Assembly (NCBI GenBank): GCA_934098525.1
Contig: CAKONZ010000002.1
Location: 1-64,000, forward strand
Direction: 5' to 3'
Length of the DNA: 64,000 nucleotides
Source: an uncultured Bacilli bacterium
GTDB taxonomy: Bacteria; Bacillota_I; Bacilli_A; RF39; UBA660
Shown here piece after piece: positions 26,033 to 35,400 of this stretch. The translations under genes and the position numbers were made by a program. The notes under the pieces are model-generated. The model was given only the letters and a program-made list of their open reading frames with translations. It was not told the DNA's origin and made no database searches. Position 1 is the first letter of the stretch. Each line of letters opens with the position of its first letter.

Positions 26033-28021
26033 ATGAAAAAAGAAAGAAAAAAGAAAAGTCCAGAAAAAATAATGGTAATCATATTTAACATATTAATATT
26101 TGTATCAATGGCATTTTTAATGTATACCCTATCATTAATTAGTGGTATCGAAAAAACCATAGTAATAATAGGAATAATAACAATATTTATAGTCAATATA
26201 TTACTAGTAATACTAATTAATAAATTAAACAAAAAGAAATCATTAATTAGATATCTTTTATTTCTAATATTTGCATCAATTTTAATATGTGGTCAATGTT
26301 TCTTAGGATACTTCATAATGAAAACATACTCATCTTTAGATAATATGAATAAATCAAAAATAACATATACAAGTGCTATAGTAACACTAAAAGATAAAAA
26401 ATATAACATAGATGAAATAAAAAACAAAAAGATCGGAATTGTCGTAGATAAAACATCAATCGATGGATACATAATTGGTTTAGAAATAATAAAAGATAAA
26501 AAACTAGAAGACAATAATACAATAGTAGAATATGATAGTAATTCTTCTCTAATGTCTGATTTATATAATAAAACACTAGACTTAATTATTATCTCAAAAA
26601 ATTATCCTAGTATGTTCAAAACAATTGAAAACTATAATAATATCGAAGAAGATACTAAAATAATATACGAAAAATCAAAAACATTAACAAAAAAAGAAAT
26701 AGCAAAATACTCTGGAGAAGAAATAGTAAACTTAAATAAATCAAACTCAGTTACTGAACCATTTACTCTACTAGTAATGGGAATAGACTCAACAGAAGAA
26801 AACTTAGAAAAAAATGCTAGTGGTAATGGTGATGCTTTAATGCTTGTAACATTCAATCCTAAAACATTAAATGCAACAATCCTAAGTATTCCAAGAGATT
26901 CATATGTTCCTATCGCATGTTTTGCCAATCAAAAAGAAAATAAAATAACCCATGCTGGTTGGAATGGTGCAAGCTGTATGATTAAAACAATTGAAAACTT
27001 CACAGGAATAAACATTGATTACTATGTAAAAATAAACTTTAAAGGCGTTGTAAACCTAGTAGATGCCCTTGGTGGAATCGATATTGATGTTCCAATAGAA
27101 TTTTGTGAACAAGATAGTAATAGAAACTTCAATAATCTACAATGTCTAAAAAAAGGATATCAAAACATAAATGGAGAACAAGCTCTAGCATTAGCGCGTC
27201 ATAGAAAAACTCTTTTAACCGGGGACTTACAAAGAGGCCAAAACCAACAAGTTGTAGCAAATGGAATTATAAATAAACTTAAAACAGTAAAAAGTGCTAA
27301 TCAAGCATTAAAGATCTTGGACTCTATAAGTAAAAGTATGGATACAAACTTCACTACTAAACAAATGTTATCATTCTATGAAATTGGAAAAACAATAATT
27401 GCAACAAGCTCATCCGATAACTTAATAAACTTACAACAATTATACTTATATGGTTCAAGTGAATATATTTATGATGAATCAATGGGAATGGTATTATATA
27501 ACTATATAATCAATAAAGATAGTTTAAAACAAGTTGTAGAAGCTATGAAGAAAAATCTTGGTGATCAAAAAGTAGCAACTACAAAAACAATGGACTTTAA
27601 TATAGAAGAAAAATTCGAATTATCAGTAATAGGAAAAGACAACCTAGGAGCAACAACATTATATATCCTACTTCCAAACTTTACAGGAAATTCACTAGAA
27701 TACGCCAAAGCATGGTTATCACAACACAATATAAAAGTTAACGTAATCGAAGAAGAAACAACCGAATATAAAGATGGAATAATAATTTCTCAAAACATGC
27801 CAGAAAGCAAAAGAATAGATTTAATTGGAAGCAATGGTATAACATTTACAGTAGCAAAAAGTAAAAATAATATAATAGAAAACAAACCTAGCGATGATGG
27901 AATAACAGAAGATTATCCTGATGATGATAAAAAAGATGACGACAAAAAAGACGATCAAAAGGATGACCAAAAAGATGATAACAAAAATAATACAGAAAAC
28001 AACGAAGAAAAAGGAGAATAA
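26033..28021 (+). CDS. LytR-CpsA-Psr family glycopolymer transferase
   Basis: Attaches teichoic acids or other anionic polymers to peptidoglycan. 662 residues: three N-terminal membrane helices (about 13-95), an extra extracellular domain resembling a solute-binding fold (about 110-225), then the LCP domain with VMGIDS, SIPRDSYV, ALARHR and GDLQRGQNQQ arginine-rich active-site motifs. A PASTA-like segment (about 545-610) and a tail of DDKKDD/DDQK repeats end the protein. AAAGGAGATATT precedes the ATG. Monocistronic. Confidence 0.92.
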   Translation: MKKERKKKSPEKIMVIIFNILIFVSMAFLMYTLSLISGIEKTIVIIGIITIFIVNILLVILINKLNKKKSLIRYLLFLIFASILICGQCFLGYFIMKTYSSLDNMNKSKITYTSAIVTLKDKKYNIDEIKNKKIGIVVDKTSIDGYIIGLEIIKDKKLEDNNTIVEYDSNSSLMSDLYNKTLDLIIISKNYPSMFKTIENYNNIEEDTKIIYEKSKTLTKKEIAKYSGEEIVNLNKSNSVTEPFTLLVMGIDSTEENLEKNASGNGDALMLVTFNPKTLNATILSIPRDSYVPIACFANQKENKITHAGWNGASCMIKTIENFTGINIDYYVKINFKGVVNLVDALGGIDIDVPIEFCEQDSNRNFNNLQCLKKGYQNINGEQALALARHRKTLLTGDLQRGQNQQVVANGIINKLKTVKSANQALKILDSISKSMDTNFTTKQMLSFYEIGKTIIATSSSDNLINLQQLYLYGSSEYIYDESMGMVLYNYIINKDSLKQVVEAMKKNLGDQKVATTKTMDFNIEEKFELSVIGKDNLGATTLYILLPNFTGNSLEYAKAWLSQHNIKVNVIEEETTEYKDGIIISQNMPESKRIDLIGSNGITFTVAKSKNNIIENKPSDDGITEDYPDDDKKDDDKKDDQKDDQKDDNKNNTENNEEKGE

Positions 28022-28024
28022 AAA

Positions 28025-28046
28025 AAACACTTTGTAAAAAGTGTTT
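28025..28046. terminator. Terminator between the LCP gene and the DUF368 gene
   Basis: AAACACTTT/AAAGTGTTT hairpin with A and T runs on either side; serves the two converging genes. Confidence 0.85.
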
Positions 28047-28054
28047 TTTTATGT

Positions 28055-28879
28055 CTATTCTTTATCAATAGCCTTAGCTAATAAAAATCCCCAAGAAAAA
28101 GAAATAATACAGGTAATAATAGAAAATACATTTAACTTAAAACTATCTATTTCAAGGATTAAAATAACCAAAGAAGATAAAACAAAACCAAACATAGCAA
28201 AATATAACCTAACTTCATACTTATCCAAAATAAACTTAAATAATTTTGATATAAGCAAAACCCCAATAAATAATCCTATAATAAATATAAATAAAACAAT
28301 GAAATTACTAAAATTAAATATATTAGAAAATGCATTCATAACTTTATCATAATAACCAAAAAGCATTAAAATAAAAGAAGTACTAATACCAGGAACAATA
28401 CCAAAAGAAGCTATTATTCCAATAAATAATAAAGCTAAATAATTTAAAAAAGATAAACTATTAAAAGAAACATTAGGTAACCTAAAAGGTAAAAAATTAA
28501 AAATAAGTACTAAGAAAAAAATAACAAAAAAGATAAATAAATTAGATTTATTAATATTACCTCTCACCTTCTTTGTAATAAGAGAAATTCCTCCAAAAAT
28601 TAGTCCTACAAACAAAAGAATAGTTTGAGTCTTAAAATTATCCAAAGCATAATAAATAGCTTTTCCTCCAGAAATCATTCCAATAGTAATTCCTAATAAT
28701 ATTGGTAAAATAAATCTTAAATTCTGTTTAAAATTCTTAAAAAAATTACTAAAAATATTAATAAATCTTTCATAAAGTCTAAACGACACTAATAAAGCAC
28801 CAGAACTAACACCTGGTACTATATTAGAAAATCCAATAATAATTCCTTTTACAAATAAAATAACCAATTCCCTAAGCAT
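28055..28879 (-). CDS. DUF368 membrane protein (PopT-like undecaprenyl phosphate translocase)
   Basis: 274 residues with eight or so membrane helices. The DUF368 signatures are GFSNIVPGVSSGALLVSF and, as an internal repeat, FGIVPGISTSFILMLFGYYD. Members of this family recycle the C55-phosphate carrier across the membrane, so it would support wall-polymer synthesis beside the PBPs here. Starts 3 bases after the small membrane gene upstream. Confidence 0.88.
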   Translation of the reverse strand: MLRELVILFVKGIIIGFSNIVPGVSSGALLVSFRLYERFINIFSNFFKNFKQNLRFILPILLGITIGMISGGKAIYYALDNFKTQTILLFVGLIFGGISLITKKVRGNINKSNLFIFFVIFFLVLIFNFLPFRLPNVSFNSLSFLNYLALLFIGIIASFGIVPGISTSFILMLFGYYDKVMNAFSNIFNFSNFIVLFIFIIGLFIGVLLISKLFKFILDKYEVRLYFAMFGFVLSSLVILILEIDSFKLNVFSIITCIISFSWGFLLAKAIDKE

Positions 28880-28882
28880 AGA

Positions 28883-29155
28883 CTACTCAACATCTTTCAT
28901 AAACCAAAGTTTTAGTCTTATATTAAGGCTTTCTCCTGGAACTTCATCCCTTACAATTTTATAAATAATATTATCATAAACATCTATTTTTTGATTCTTA
29001 ACTTCATAATGATTTTCCTTAACAACAAAGAAAGGTTCTTCCTCATGACTTATTTTATAAAAATTAACATAGCCTATTATAAAATAAATTGCTAATAAAA
29101 CAATTATAATATCAATAATAATTAAAAATATATTCCTTCTCTTTTTCTTTTCCAT
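28883..29155 (-). CDS. Small single-pass membrane protein of unknown function
   Basis: 90 residues: basic N-terminus MEKKKRRN, a membrane helix over about 9-31 and a soluble outside domain of about 60 residues. No known domain. Start 29155 chosen from TTGGAGGATAATTTT. It lies between the division PBP gene and the DUF368 gene, so an envelope role is likely but unspecified. Confidence 0.65.
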   Translation of the reverse strand: MEKKKRRNIFLIIIDIIIVLLAIYFIIGYVNFYKISHEEEPFFVVKENHYEVKNQKIDVYDNIIYKIVRDEVPGESLNIRLKLWFMKDVE

Positions 29156-29208
29156 AAAATTATCCTCCAAATAAATTATATAACAAAACAATAAAAAATG
29201 AAATCACT

Positions 29209-31311
29209 TTAGTACTTAAATTCAAATTTAATCTTATCCCCAGACTTAATATCAGTATCAGTAGCAACACTATAATTAAAAACATAACCAAATCCTTCAT
29301 ACTCACATTCTAATCCCAACATACCACAAACAACCTCAACCTGTTTTCTACTATAACCAGTCATATTAGGCATCTTATAAGAAGAATTAGTCTTTAAAAT
29401 AATAAAATCATTAGAATCAATATAATTTCCCTTACCAGGATATTGATCTAAAATCTTATTACCATCACCTAGTCTTAAAAATCTAACATTTTCTTTCTTT
29501 AATACTTTTTCAACCTCATCAAAATTCTTATTTAAATAATTATCAACTTTATAATTACTCAAAACTGAACTATTATCATTATCAAAAACAGATAAATAAT
29601 TAGTAACATTCTTAGCAACTGATAAAAAAGCATCTCTAAGTGGATAAGAAGTATCACACTTTCTAACTGAAATATAAATAACTAACTCTGGATCATCTTT
29701 AGGCCACATACCAACAAAAGATCTAGTACTGTAATAATTAGAAGTATAATAGCCACCAGTATTTTCATTTACAAGTTGAGCAGTACCTGTTTTACCAATA
29801 ACATCATAACCATCTATTTTATACATTCTACCAGTAGCATTAGGCCAATCACTATTAACAGTATCATACATCAAATTTTTAATCTTCTCTACCGTTTCAT
29901 GAGTAGCAACAGTTCCAAGTTCTTCTCTTTTTCCTTGATAAACTATTTTATCACCATCAACTACCTTTGAAACAATATAAGGTCTTAACATTATTCCATC
30001 ATTAGCAATTGAAGTAAGTGCCTGTAAATGCTGCATAGGAGTTGTTGTAACACCTTGTCCAAATCCTGCATTATATACCTCTGTTTCATATTTAAAATTC
30101 AAATAACCACTCGACTCATTAGCAAGAGTAATACCTGTCTTCTTACCAAATCCCATCTTCAAAAAATAATTATACAAAATATTTTTATCTATATAATTGT
30201 TAAGTATATTAATAATACCAACATTTGAAGAAGCTGCAAAACCAGCATCATAAGTAATTGTACCAAAACCAGATCTATCCCAATCATAAATCTCTGTACC
30301 ATCTTCTGTAACATATTTACCAGATTGAAAAGTTTCATCTCCCTTATAAGTACCAGCCTCCATAGCAGCCATATAAGTATAAATCTTCATAATTGACCCT
30401 GGTTCAAAAGCAGAAACTGAATAATCATGCCAATCCGTAATATCACGTGTATTAGAATCAAAAGAAGGTGTCTGAGCAATACCCAGTATTGCCCCAGTTT
30501 TAGCATCCATAACAGTCATAGTTAACCACTCAAAATTATACTTTTTACTTACAGTACTCAAAGCCTGTTCAATAAAAAGCTGGATATTCGAATCAATTGT
30601 CAAATAAACATCATAACCATCACTAGCTTTAACTGTATATTCCTTAGTTCCAGGAATCTTATAACCATTCACATCTTTTTGATAAGAAGTATAGCCATCA
30701 GAACCAGATAAGACATCATCAAGTAAACTCTCCATTCCAAACTCTCCAACTATCTTTCCATCATCATTATTCTTAGCATATCCTAAAGTATATGAAGCAA
30801 AAGTTCCATTTGGATAATATCTCTTTAAATTTTCAATAAAATCTATTCCTGGAAGATTTAATGCCTCTATCTTTTCTTTATCAAGTTCAGTCAAATCCTT
30901 ACCAGCATATCCAAACTCAACCTGATATAATCCTTCTTGATTAAGAATAGCTAATATATCTTCCTTACTTAAATTTATAACAGTAGCAAGCTTTTCTGCT
31001 GTCATTTCTTTATCAGCTACATGATAAAGTTTTTTACTATCTTTACTTCTTGAAGAATCTAAATAAGCTATTAAAGTATACGAAGAAACATTTATAGCTA
31101 AAGGATCACCATTAACATCATAAATGCTACCTCTCTTCGCTGAAATAGTTTTAGAAACAACACTACGATTATCAGCAAATTGTTTAATATTTATCCCATC
31201 TATAGTCTTCGTAGTGGTCAAATAACCAACTCTATATATTAAAAAGACAAAACAAAAAAAGGCTAAGCAAATAAATAAAGTCTTAAAATTTAATTTGCCT
31301 TTCCTTTTCAT
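29209..31311 (-). CDS. Division-type class B PBP with PASTA domains (FtsI/PBP2B)
   Basis: Septal transpeptidase. 700 residues: membrane anchor near residues 10-28, dimerisation domain with AKRGSIYDVNGDPLA, transpeptidase motifs PGSIMK (SxxK), SSN and KTGTAQ, then two PASTA domains (about 585-700). It follows ftsL in the division cluster mraZ-rsmH-ftsL-pbp. The usual mraY-murD continuation is absent here; a small membrane gene follows. Confidence 0.94.
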   Translation of the reverse strand: MKRKGKLNFKTLFICLAFFCFVFLIYRVGYLTTTKTIDGINIKQFADNRSVVSKTISAKRGSIYDVNGDPLAINVSSYTLIAYLDSSRSKDSKKLYHVADKEMTAEKLATVINLSKEDILAILNQEGLYQVEFGYAGKDLTELDKEKIEALNLPGIDFIENLKRYYPNGTFASYTLGYAKNNDDGKIVGEFGMESLLDDVLSGSDGYTSYQKDVNGYKIPGTKEYTVKASDGYDVYLTIDSNIQLFIEQALSTVSKKYNFEWLTMTVMDAKTGAILGIAQTPSFDSNTRDITDWHDYSVSAFEPGSIMKIYTYMAAMEAGTYKGDETFQSGKYVTEDGTEIYDWDRSGFGTITYDAGFAASSNVGIINILNNYIDKNILYNYFLKMGFGKKTGITLANESSGYLNFKYETEVYNAGFGQGVTTTPMQHLQALTSIANDGIMLRPYIVSKVVDGDKIVYQGKREELGTVATHETVEKIKNLMYDTVNSDWPNATGRMYKIDGYDVIGKTGTAQLVNENTGGYYTSNYYSTRSFVGMWPKDDPELVIYISVRKCDTSYPLRDAFLSVAKNVTNYLSVFDNDNSSVLSNYKVDNYLNKNFDEVEKVLKKENVRFLRLGDGNKILDQYPGKGNYIDSNDFIILKTNSSYKMPNMTGYSRKQVEVVCGMLGLECEYEGFGYVFNYSVATDTDIKSGDKIKFEFKY

Positions 31312-31321
31312 ACTATCACCT

Positions 31322-31612
31322 TTATTCTATAGTTTTAACACTATCACTAGTATAACTCAATCCCTCTTTTTCTGCAACACTTTCAACATTATCAAATGAA
31401 GCAAGTTCATTAATTTTCATTTGTAAACTTTGATTATCTTTTTCTTGATCATCAATTTTTTCCTTAGTTACCTCTACTTCATAATTTACTTTTGATAATA
31501 TTGATTTAGCACAAACACTCATCACTGGAGACAATATAATAAGTAAAATAGTAAAAACAAACATAGATTTTTCAAATCTTGTAAAAACTAATTTATTTCC
31601 TTTTCTCTTCAT
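31322..31612 (-). CDS. ftsL: Cell-division protein FtsL
   Basis: 96 residues: basic N-terminus, one membrane helix (about 17-37) and a short outside coiled coil with leucine heptads. Sequence similarity is low in this family, so the call rests on topology, size and position between rsmH and the division PBP gene. GGAGGATAAT supports the ATG at 31612. Confidence 0.82.
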   Translation of the reverse strand: MKRKGNKLVFTRFEKSMFVFTILLIILSPVMSVCAKSILSKVNYEVEVTKEKIDDQEKDNQSLQMKINELASFDNVESVAEKEGLSYTSDSVKTIE

Positions 31613-31626
31613 ATTATCCTCCAACC

Positions 31627-32556
31627 CTATTTTATTCTTTTTATTACTCTTAATTTAGCAGATTTACTTCTTGAATTACTATTCATTTCTCTCTCACTAG
31701 GAAGAATTGGTTTCTTTGTAACAAGTTCATAATCTGGTAGTAACAAATCATCAACATTAGGTAACCCTTTAACAAAAGAATCAACCTCAGTATGTTTTTT
31801 AAATATATTTTTACAAATTCTATCTTCCAAAGAATGAAATGTTATAACTACTACTCTGCCACCAACATTTAACATATTTAAACTATCCTCTAAAGCCTTT
31901 TCAAATTCACCTAATTCATTATTAACTTCAATTCTAATAGCTTGAAAAACTTTTTTAGCAGGATGCCCATTTCTCTTATCACGAAATGGTATACACTTAT
32001 CAATTATATCAACCAATTGAAAAGTAGTTTCTATCTTATTAATACTTCTTTCTTCGCATATTTTTTTAGCAATTTTTACTGCATGTTTTTCTTCACCATA
32101 AACTCTAAAAATTTGAATTAACTTTTCTATAGGATATTCATTAACAACTTCATAAGCAGACAATTTTGCATTTTGATCCATTCTCATATCTAATTTAGAA
32201 TCGTGCATATAAGAAAATCCTCTTTCTTTCTGATCAATCTCTACACTAGACACTCCCAAATCAAATAAAATACCATCTACTCCATAAACACCTTCATTTT
32301 TCATGACTTCACTCATATTAATAAAACCAGTATTAAATATTTTAAAATTATTACCAATTTCATTCAATACAACTTTACTATTATTACAAGCATCAATATC
32401 CTTATCAAAGGCGAATAAAAACCCCTTTTTATCTCGCTTTAAAACCTCTTTAGAATGACCTGCATAACCTAAAGTCATGTCGATGTAAATACCATCTTCT
32501 TTGATATCTAAATAATTTATCGCTTCTTCCAAAAGCACACTAATATGTTTTTCCAT
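31627..32556 (-). CDS. rsmH: 16S rRNA (cytosine-1402-N4)-methyltransferase RsmH
   Basis: Methylates C1402 of 16S rRNA. 309 residues, with MEKHISVLLEEAINYL, SAM motif DMTLGYAGHS, LFDLGVSSVEIDQKERGFSYMHDS in parts, and ITFHSLEDRICK plus the C-terminal PSEREMNSNSRSKSAKLRV. Upstream lies a perfect tandem 16-bp duplication that includes the start context. No strong ribosome site is visible, so coupling to mraZ is likely. Confidence 0.96.
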   Translation of the reverse strand: MEKHISVLLEEAINYLDIKEDGIYIDMTLGYAGHSKEVLKRDKKGFLFAFDKDIDACNNSKVVLNEIGNNFKIFNTGFINMSEVMKNEGVYGVDGILFDLGVSSVEIDQKERGFSYMHDSKLDMRMDQNAKLSAYEVVNEYPIEKLIQIFRVYGEEKHAVKIAKKICEERSINKIETTFQLVDIIDKCIPFRDKRNGHPAKKVFQAIRIEVNNELGEFEKALEDSLNMLNVGGRVVVITFHSLEDRICKNIFKKHTEVDSFVKGLPNVDDLLLPDYELVTKKPILPSEREMNSNSRSKSAKLRVIKRIK

Positions 32557-32580
32557 ACTATAAATTTTCCATACTATAAA
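32549..32580 (-). repeat. 16-bp perfect tandem duplication at the mraZ/rsmH junction
   Basis: The unit TTTATAGTATGGAAAA occurs twice back to back on the minus strand. It holds the mraZ stop and the rsmH start context, so one copy creates a four-codon mini-ORF (M-E-N-L-stop) in front of rsmH. Confidence 0.9.
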
Positions 32581-33011
32581 TCTATATTAGCCTCAAATAA
32601 ATGGTCTGCCAAATCTGATAAATCATTTTTATTAGTATCAAAATAAGAATTCCACTTTTCTAATGACCAAATTTCTAATCTATCATTAACCCCAATAATA
32701 ACGCACTCTTTATTCAAAGAAGCATAATTAGTTAAAGGTGATGAAATACTTATTCTACCCTGTTTATCAAATTCACATACAGTAGCGCCAGATAAAAAGA
32801 TTCTTGTAAAACTTCTAACATCTTTCTTGGTGAAAGGTAAAGATCTTAGTTTTGTTACAATCTGTGACCATTCTTTTTCTGAGTAAACAAACAAGCAATC
32901 CTCTAAACCTCTAGTTACTACTACTTTATCTCCCAATTCTTCACGAAATTTAGAAGGAATAATCATTCTGCTTTTTTCATCAATATTATGATGAAATTCA
33001 CCCATCAACAT
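32574..33011 (-). CDS. mraZ: Transcriptional regulator MraZ
   Basis: AbrB-like DNA-binding protein that controls the division cluster it heads. 145 residues with two SpoVT-AbrB-type halves: GEFHHNIDEKSRMIIPSKFR and CEFDKQGRISISSPL. Start at 33011 (MLMGEF) follows GTGGTGATTTCT; MGEF six bases later is also possible. Its own operator lies just upstream. Confidence 0.95.
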   Translation of the reverse strand: MLMGEFHHNIDEKSRMIIPSKFREELGDKVVVTRGLEDCLFVYSEKEWSQIVTKLRSLPFTKKDVRSFTRIFLSGATVCEFDKQGRISISSPLTNYASLNKECVIIGVNDRLEIWSLEKWNSYFDTNKNDLSDLADHLFEANIDL

Positions 33012-33019
33012 AGAAATCA

Positions 33020-33083
33020 CCACTTTCTACCACTTTCATCCACTGTCTACCACAATTTTACTATCACAATATATATTTGTAAA
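33020..33083 (-). promoter_or_regulatory. mraZ promoter and MraZ operator
   Basis: Minus strand: TTTACA-17-TAAAAT promoter (33055-33083), then four GTGG elements at an exact 10-bp period (CCAC on the plus strand at 33020, 33030, 33040 and 33050). This matches the direct-repeat boxes known for MraZ, placed from the -10 box to the ribosome site. Confidence 0.8.
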
Positions 33084-33152
33084 TATTATTCAAACTACTT
33101 TTTTAGACTTTTTTAACAAATAAAACATTCGTTTGTCAAAATGCGTAAAAAA

Positions 33153-33172
33153 AATGAACCTATAGGTTCATT
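33153..33172 (-). terminator. Terminator after the prepilin peptidase
   Basis: AATGAACCT/AGGTTCATT hairpin over the stop codon, followed by eight T residues on the minus strand. Confidence 0.85.
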
Positions 33173-33921
33173 AAAAAATCAAACACTTTCTTAGTATCAA
33201 TTTTAAACAATAAAATAATCAAAAATCCTCCCACCAAAAATGGTCCAAAAGGAATCTTTTTATCCTTATTAGAAATATATATAATAAGAGAAACAGGTAA
33301 AGCTATAAAAGAACTAAGAGCAATACCAAAAAGTGATAAAACCAAAGGACAAGTCATACCAAGTACAAATAATAACTTTACATCTCCTCCACCTAAACAT
33401 TCTTCTTTAAAAATAAGCTTTCCTATAATCATAATCAAATACATCAAAAGAAATATAATTAATCCAAAAAAAGCATATTTACAAGCTCCTAAAAAACCAA
33501 ATTTAAGTATATTAATAATAAATATAACAATTCCAAAAAATAAATTAACCTGATCAGGAATAATATAATAATTCAAATCAGAAACAGTTACAATAATAAA
33601 CAAAGAAGAAAGCGCTATTGAAAGTAATAAATCATAACTAAATCCAAAAGAATAATAAGAAACCGCAAATAAAATACCACTAAACAATTCCATAATAGGA
33701 TAAAACATAGATATCTTTTCCTTACAACACTTACACTTTCCTCTTAAGAATAAATAAGAAAGAATTGGTACAAGTTCATAAAAAGATAAAACATGACCAC
33801 ATTTAGGACAATGACTTCTAGGTTTAACAATACTTTCACCATTAGAAAGTCTAAAACCAACAACATTGTAAAAGGAGCCCAAAACAACTCCTAATACAAA
33901 GAATAAAATAACATAAATCAT
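33160..33921 (-). CDS. Prepilin peptidase (A24 family)
   Basis: Membrane aspartic protease that trims and methylates type IV pilin-like leaders. 253 residues, seven or eight membrane helices. The zinc-type Cys pairs CPKCGH and CKCC, and the catalytic Asp motifs in VSDLNYYIIPD and GGGDVKLLF, are present. Follows the PilC-like gene by 7 bases. No pilin or assembly ATPase gene is in the window. Confidence 0.92.
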   Translation of the reverse strand: MIYVILFFVLGVVLGSFYNVVGFRLSNGESIVKPRSHCPKCGHVLSFYELVPILSYLFLRGKCKCCKEKISMFYPIMELFSGILFAVSYYSFGFSYDLLLSIALSSLFIIVTVSDLNYYIIPDQVNLFFGIVIFIINILKFGFLGACKYAFFGLIIFLLMYLIMIIGKLIFKEECLGGGDVKLLFVLGMTCPLVLSLFGIALSSFIALPVSLIIYISNKDKKIPFGPFLVGGFLIILLFKIDTKKVFDFLMNL

Positions 33922-33928
33922 ACATCAC

Positions 33929-35278
33929 CTACGCAATCTGTCCATAGAATGAGAACATAGGAACAACAACTGATAAAACAACAACACCAACTATAACAGC
34001 TAAGAATATTATCATAACCGGTTCAATAAAAGTATTAATTTTCTTAACACTATTAGCGTGTAAATCCTCATAATATTTAGCAACATAATCCATCATCATA
34101 GGAAGTCTACCAGTATTTTCACCAGTAACAAGCATTTCATAAGCTACTACTGGAAAAGCCCATTTACCTTTAAATGAATCACTAATTTTAGCACCTCTAG
34201 CTAAATAATCTAAAGAATCATTAATTATTTTTTTATAAACCTCATTACTAGAAACAGTACTTAAAATAGCCATTGAATCAGTAATAAATACACTATGATT
34301 CAAAAGTGAAGCAAAAGTCTTAGTAAACATAGCAGTCTCTTTATAAATAATAATATTACCCATAATTGGAATATGCATCATTAAAGATTGCATAAATTTT
34401 CTAAATGGTTGAACAAATTTAAAAGCTAAACTATATATAACTATAGCAGCCACCAAAACAATTATTATCGGTATAGCATTAGAAGTAATAAAACCACTAG
34501 CACCTAAAACAAATTTAGTTAAAGGCGGAATTGTAGCATTATTAGCCTCAAATAATTGAACAAATTCAGGAATAATATAAGTTAAAATAAATGTAATTAC
34601 CATAATTGAAAATACAAATATAATAATAGGATATGTCATAGCGCTAATTGCTTGTTTTCTAGTCCTATCTATTGTTGTATAATAATCAACCATATCATCA
34701 AGTATACTAGGAAGATCTCCTGTCATCTCTGAAGTTCTAACCATATTAATCAATAATTTTGGAAAAACCTTACCCTGTGAAGCTAAAGCATTTGAAAAAC
34801 TTTCTCCCTTTACTAATTGGTAAGTAATATTTGCAAATATTCTCTTCTGTGAAGCATTAACAGATTGCTTCTCTAAAATTTTAACTGAATCAATTAAAGG
34901 TATACCTGCTTTTAAATATGTAGACAACTGTGTCAAAATAAAAGCAATTTTAGAATAACTCAAAGCACTACCACCAATATTAGTACTTAAAAACTTACTT
35001 TGTGGAGTAACACTTAAAACTTGATAACCTTCATTAAGCAAATAAGCTCTAACTTCTTCAACATTCTCACCATCAATATAACCAGTACTCTTCTTACCCT
35101 GTGCATTTATAACCACATATTTAAATCTATTGTAAGATTTATTAGAAGCCTGTGCTAAAGATGTTTGAAAACCTTTTTGAGCACCTTCTATCGTATTATT
35201 TTGATTATCATCAACAACAGGATTAATATTTTCTTGATTATTATCTACCTGATTATTTTGATTAAGATTACCATTCAT
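33929..35278 (-). CDS. Type II secretion/type IV pilus inner-membrane platform protein (PilC/GspF/ComGB)
   Basis: 449 residues: an Asn/Gln-rich N-terminus, a short KSTGYIDGENVEEVRAYL segment typical of PilC, then two GspF domains with three membrane helices (about 215-245, 270-300 and 420-445). AGGAGTGGTGTAT fixes the start at 35278. Works with pilus-assembly ATPase and prepilin peptidase in pilus or competence pseudopilus building; only the peptidase partner is here. Confidence 0.9.
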   Translation of the reverse strand: MNGNLNQNNQVDNNQENINPVVDDNQNNTIEGAQKGFQTSLAQASNKSYNRFKYVVINAQGKKSTGYIDGENVEEVRAYLLNEGYQVLSVTPQSKFLSTNIGGSALSYSKIAFILTQLSTYLKAGIPLIDSVKILEKQSVNASQKRIFANITYQLVKGESFSNALASQGKVFPKLLINMVRTSEMTGDLPSILDDMVDYYTTIDRTRKQAISAMTYPIIIFVFSIMVITFILTYIIPEFVQLFEANNATIPPLTKFVLGASGFITSNAIPIIIVLVAAIVIYSLAFKFVQPFRKFMQSLMMHIPIMGNIIIYKETAMFTKTFASLLNHSVFITDSMAILSTVSSNEVYKKIINDSLDYLARGAKISDSFKGKWAFPVVAYEMLVTGENTGRLPMMMDYVAKYYEDLHANSVKKINTFIEPVMIIFLAVIVGVVVLSVVVPMFSFYGQIA

Positions 35279-35400
35279 ATACACCACTCCTATCTTATAC
35301 ATTTTAATTTTATTATAATAAGAAAAAAAAGTCAATTAAAGAAAAAAATATGGAAGGCATATCAACCCTTTTTGCATAAACTATTGTAGGAGGAATTTTT

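Noticed and set aside
27900..28010. Tandem repeat at the end of the LCP gene as a mobile or regulatory repeat
   Set aside because: It is the in-frame coding of a DDKKDD/DDQK protein tail.
33124..33137. LexA-like site CAAACGAATGTTTT upstream of mraZ
   Set aside because: Only one half-site fits well and mraZ is not an SOS gene; it may be a chance match in A+T-rich DNA.
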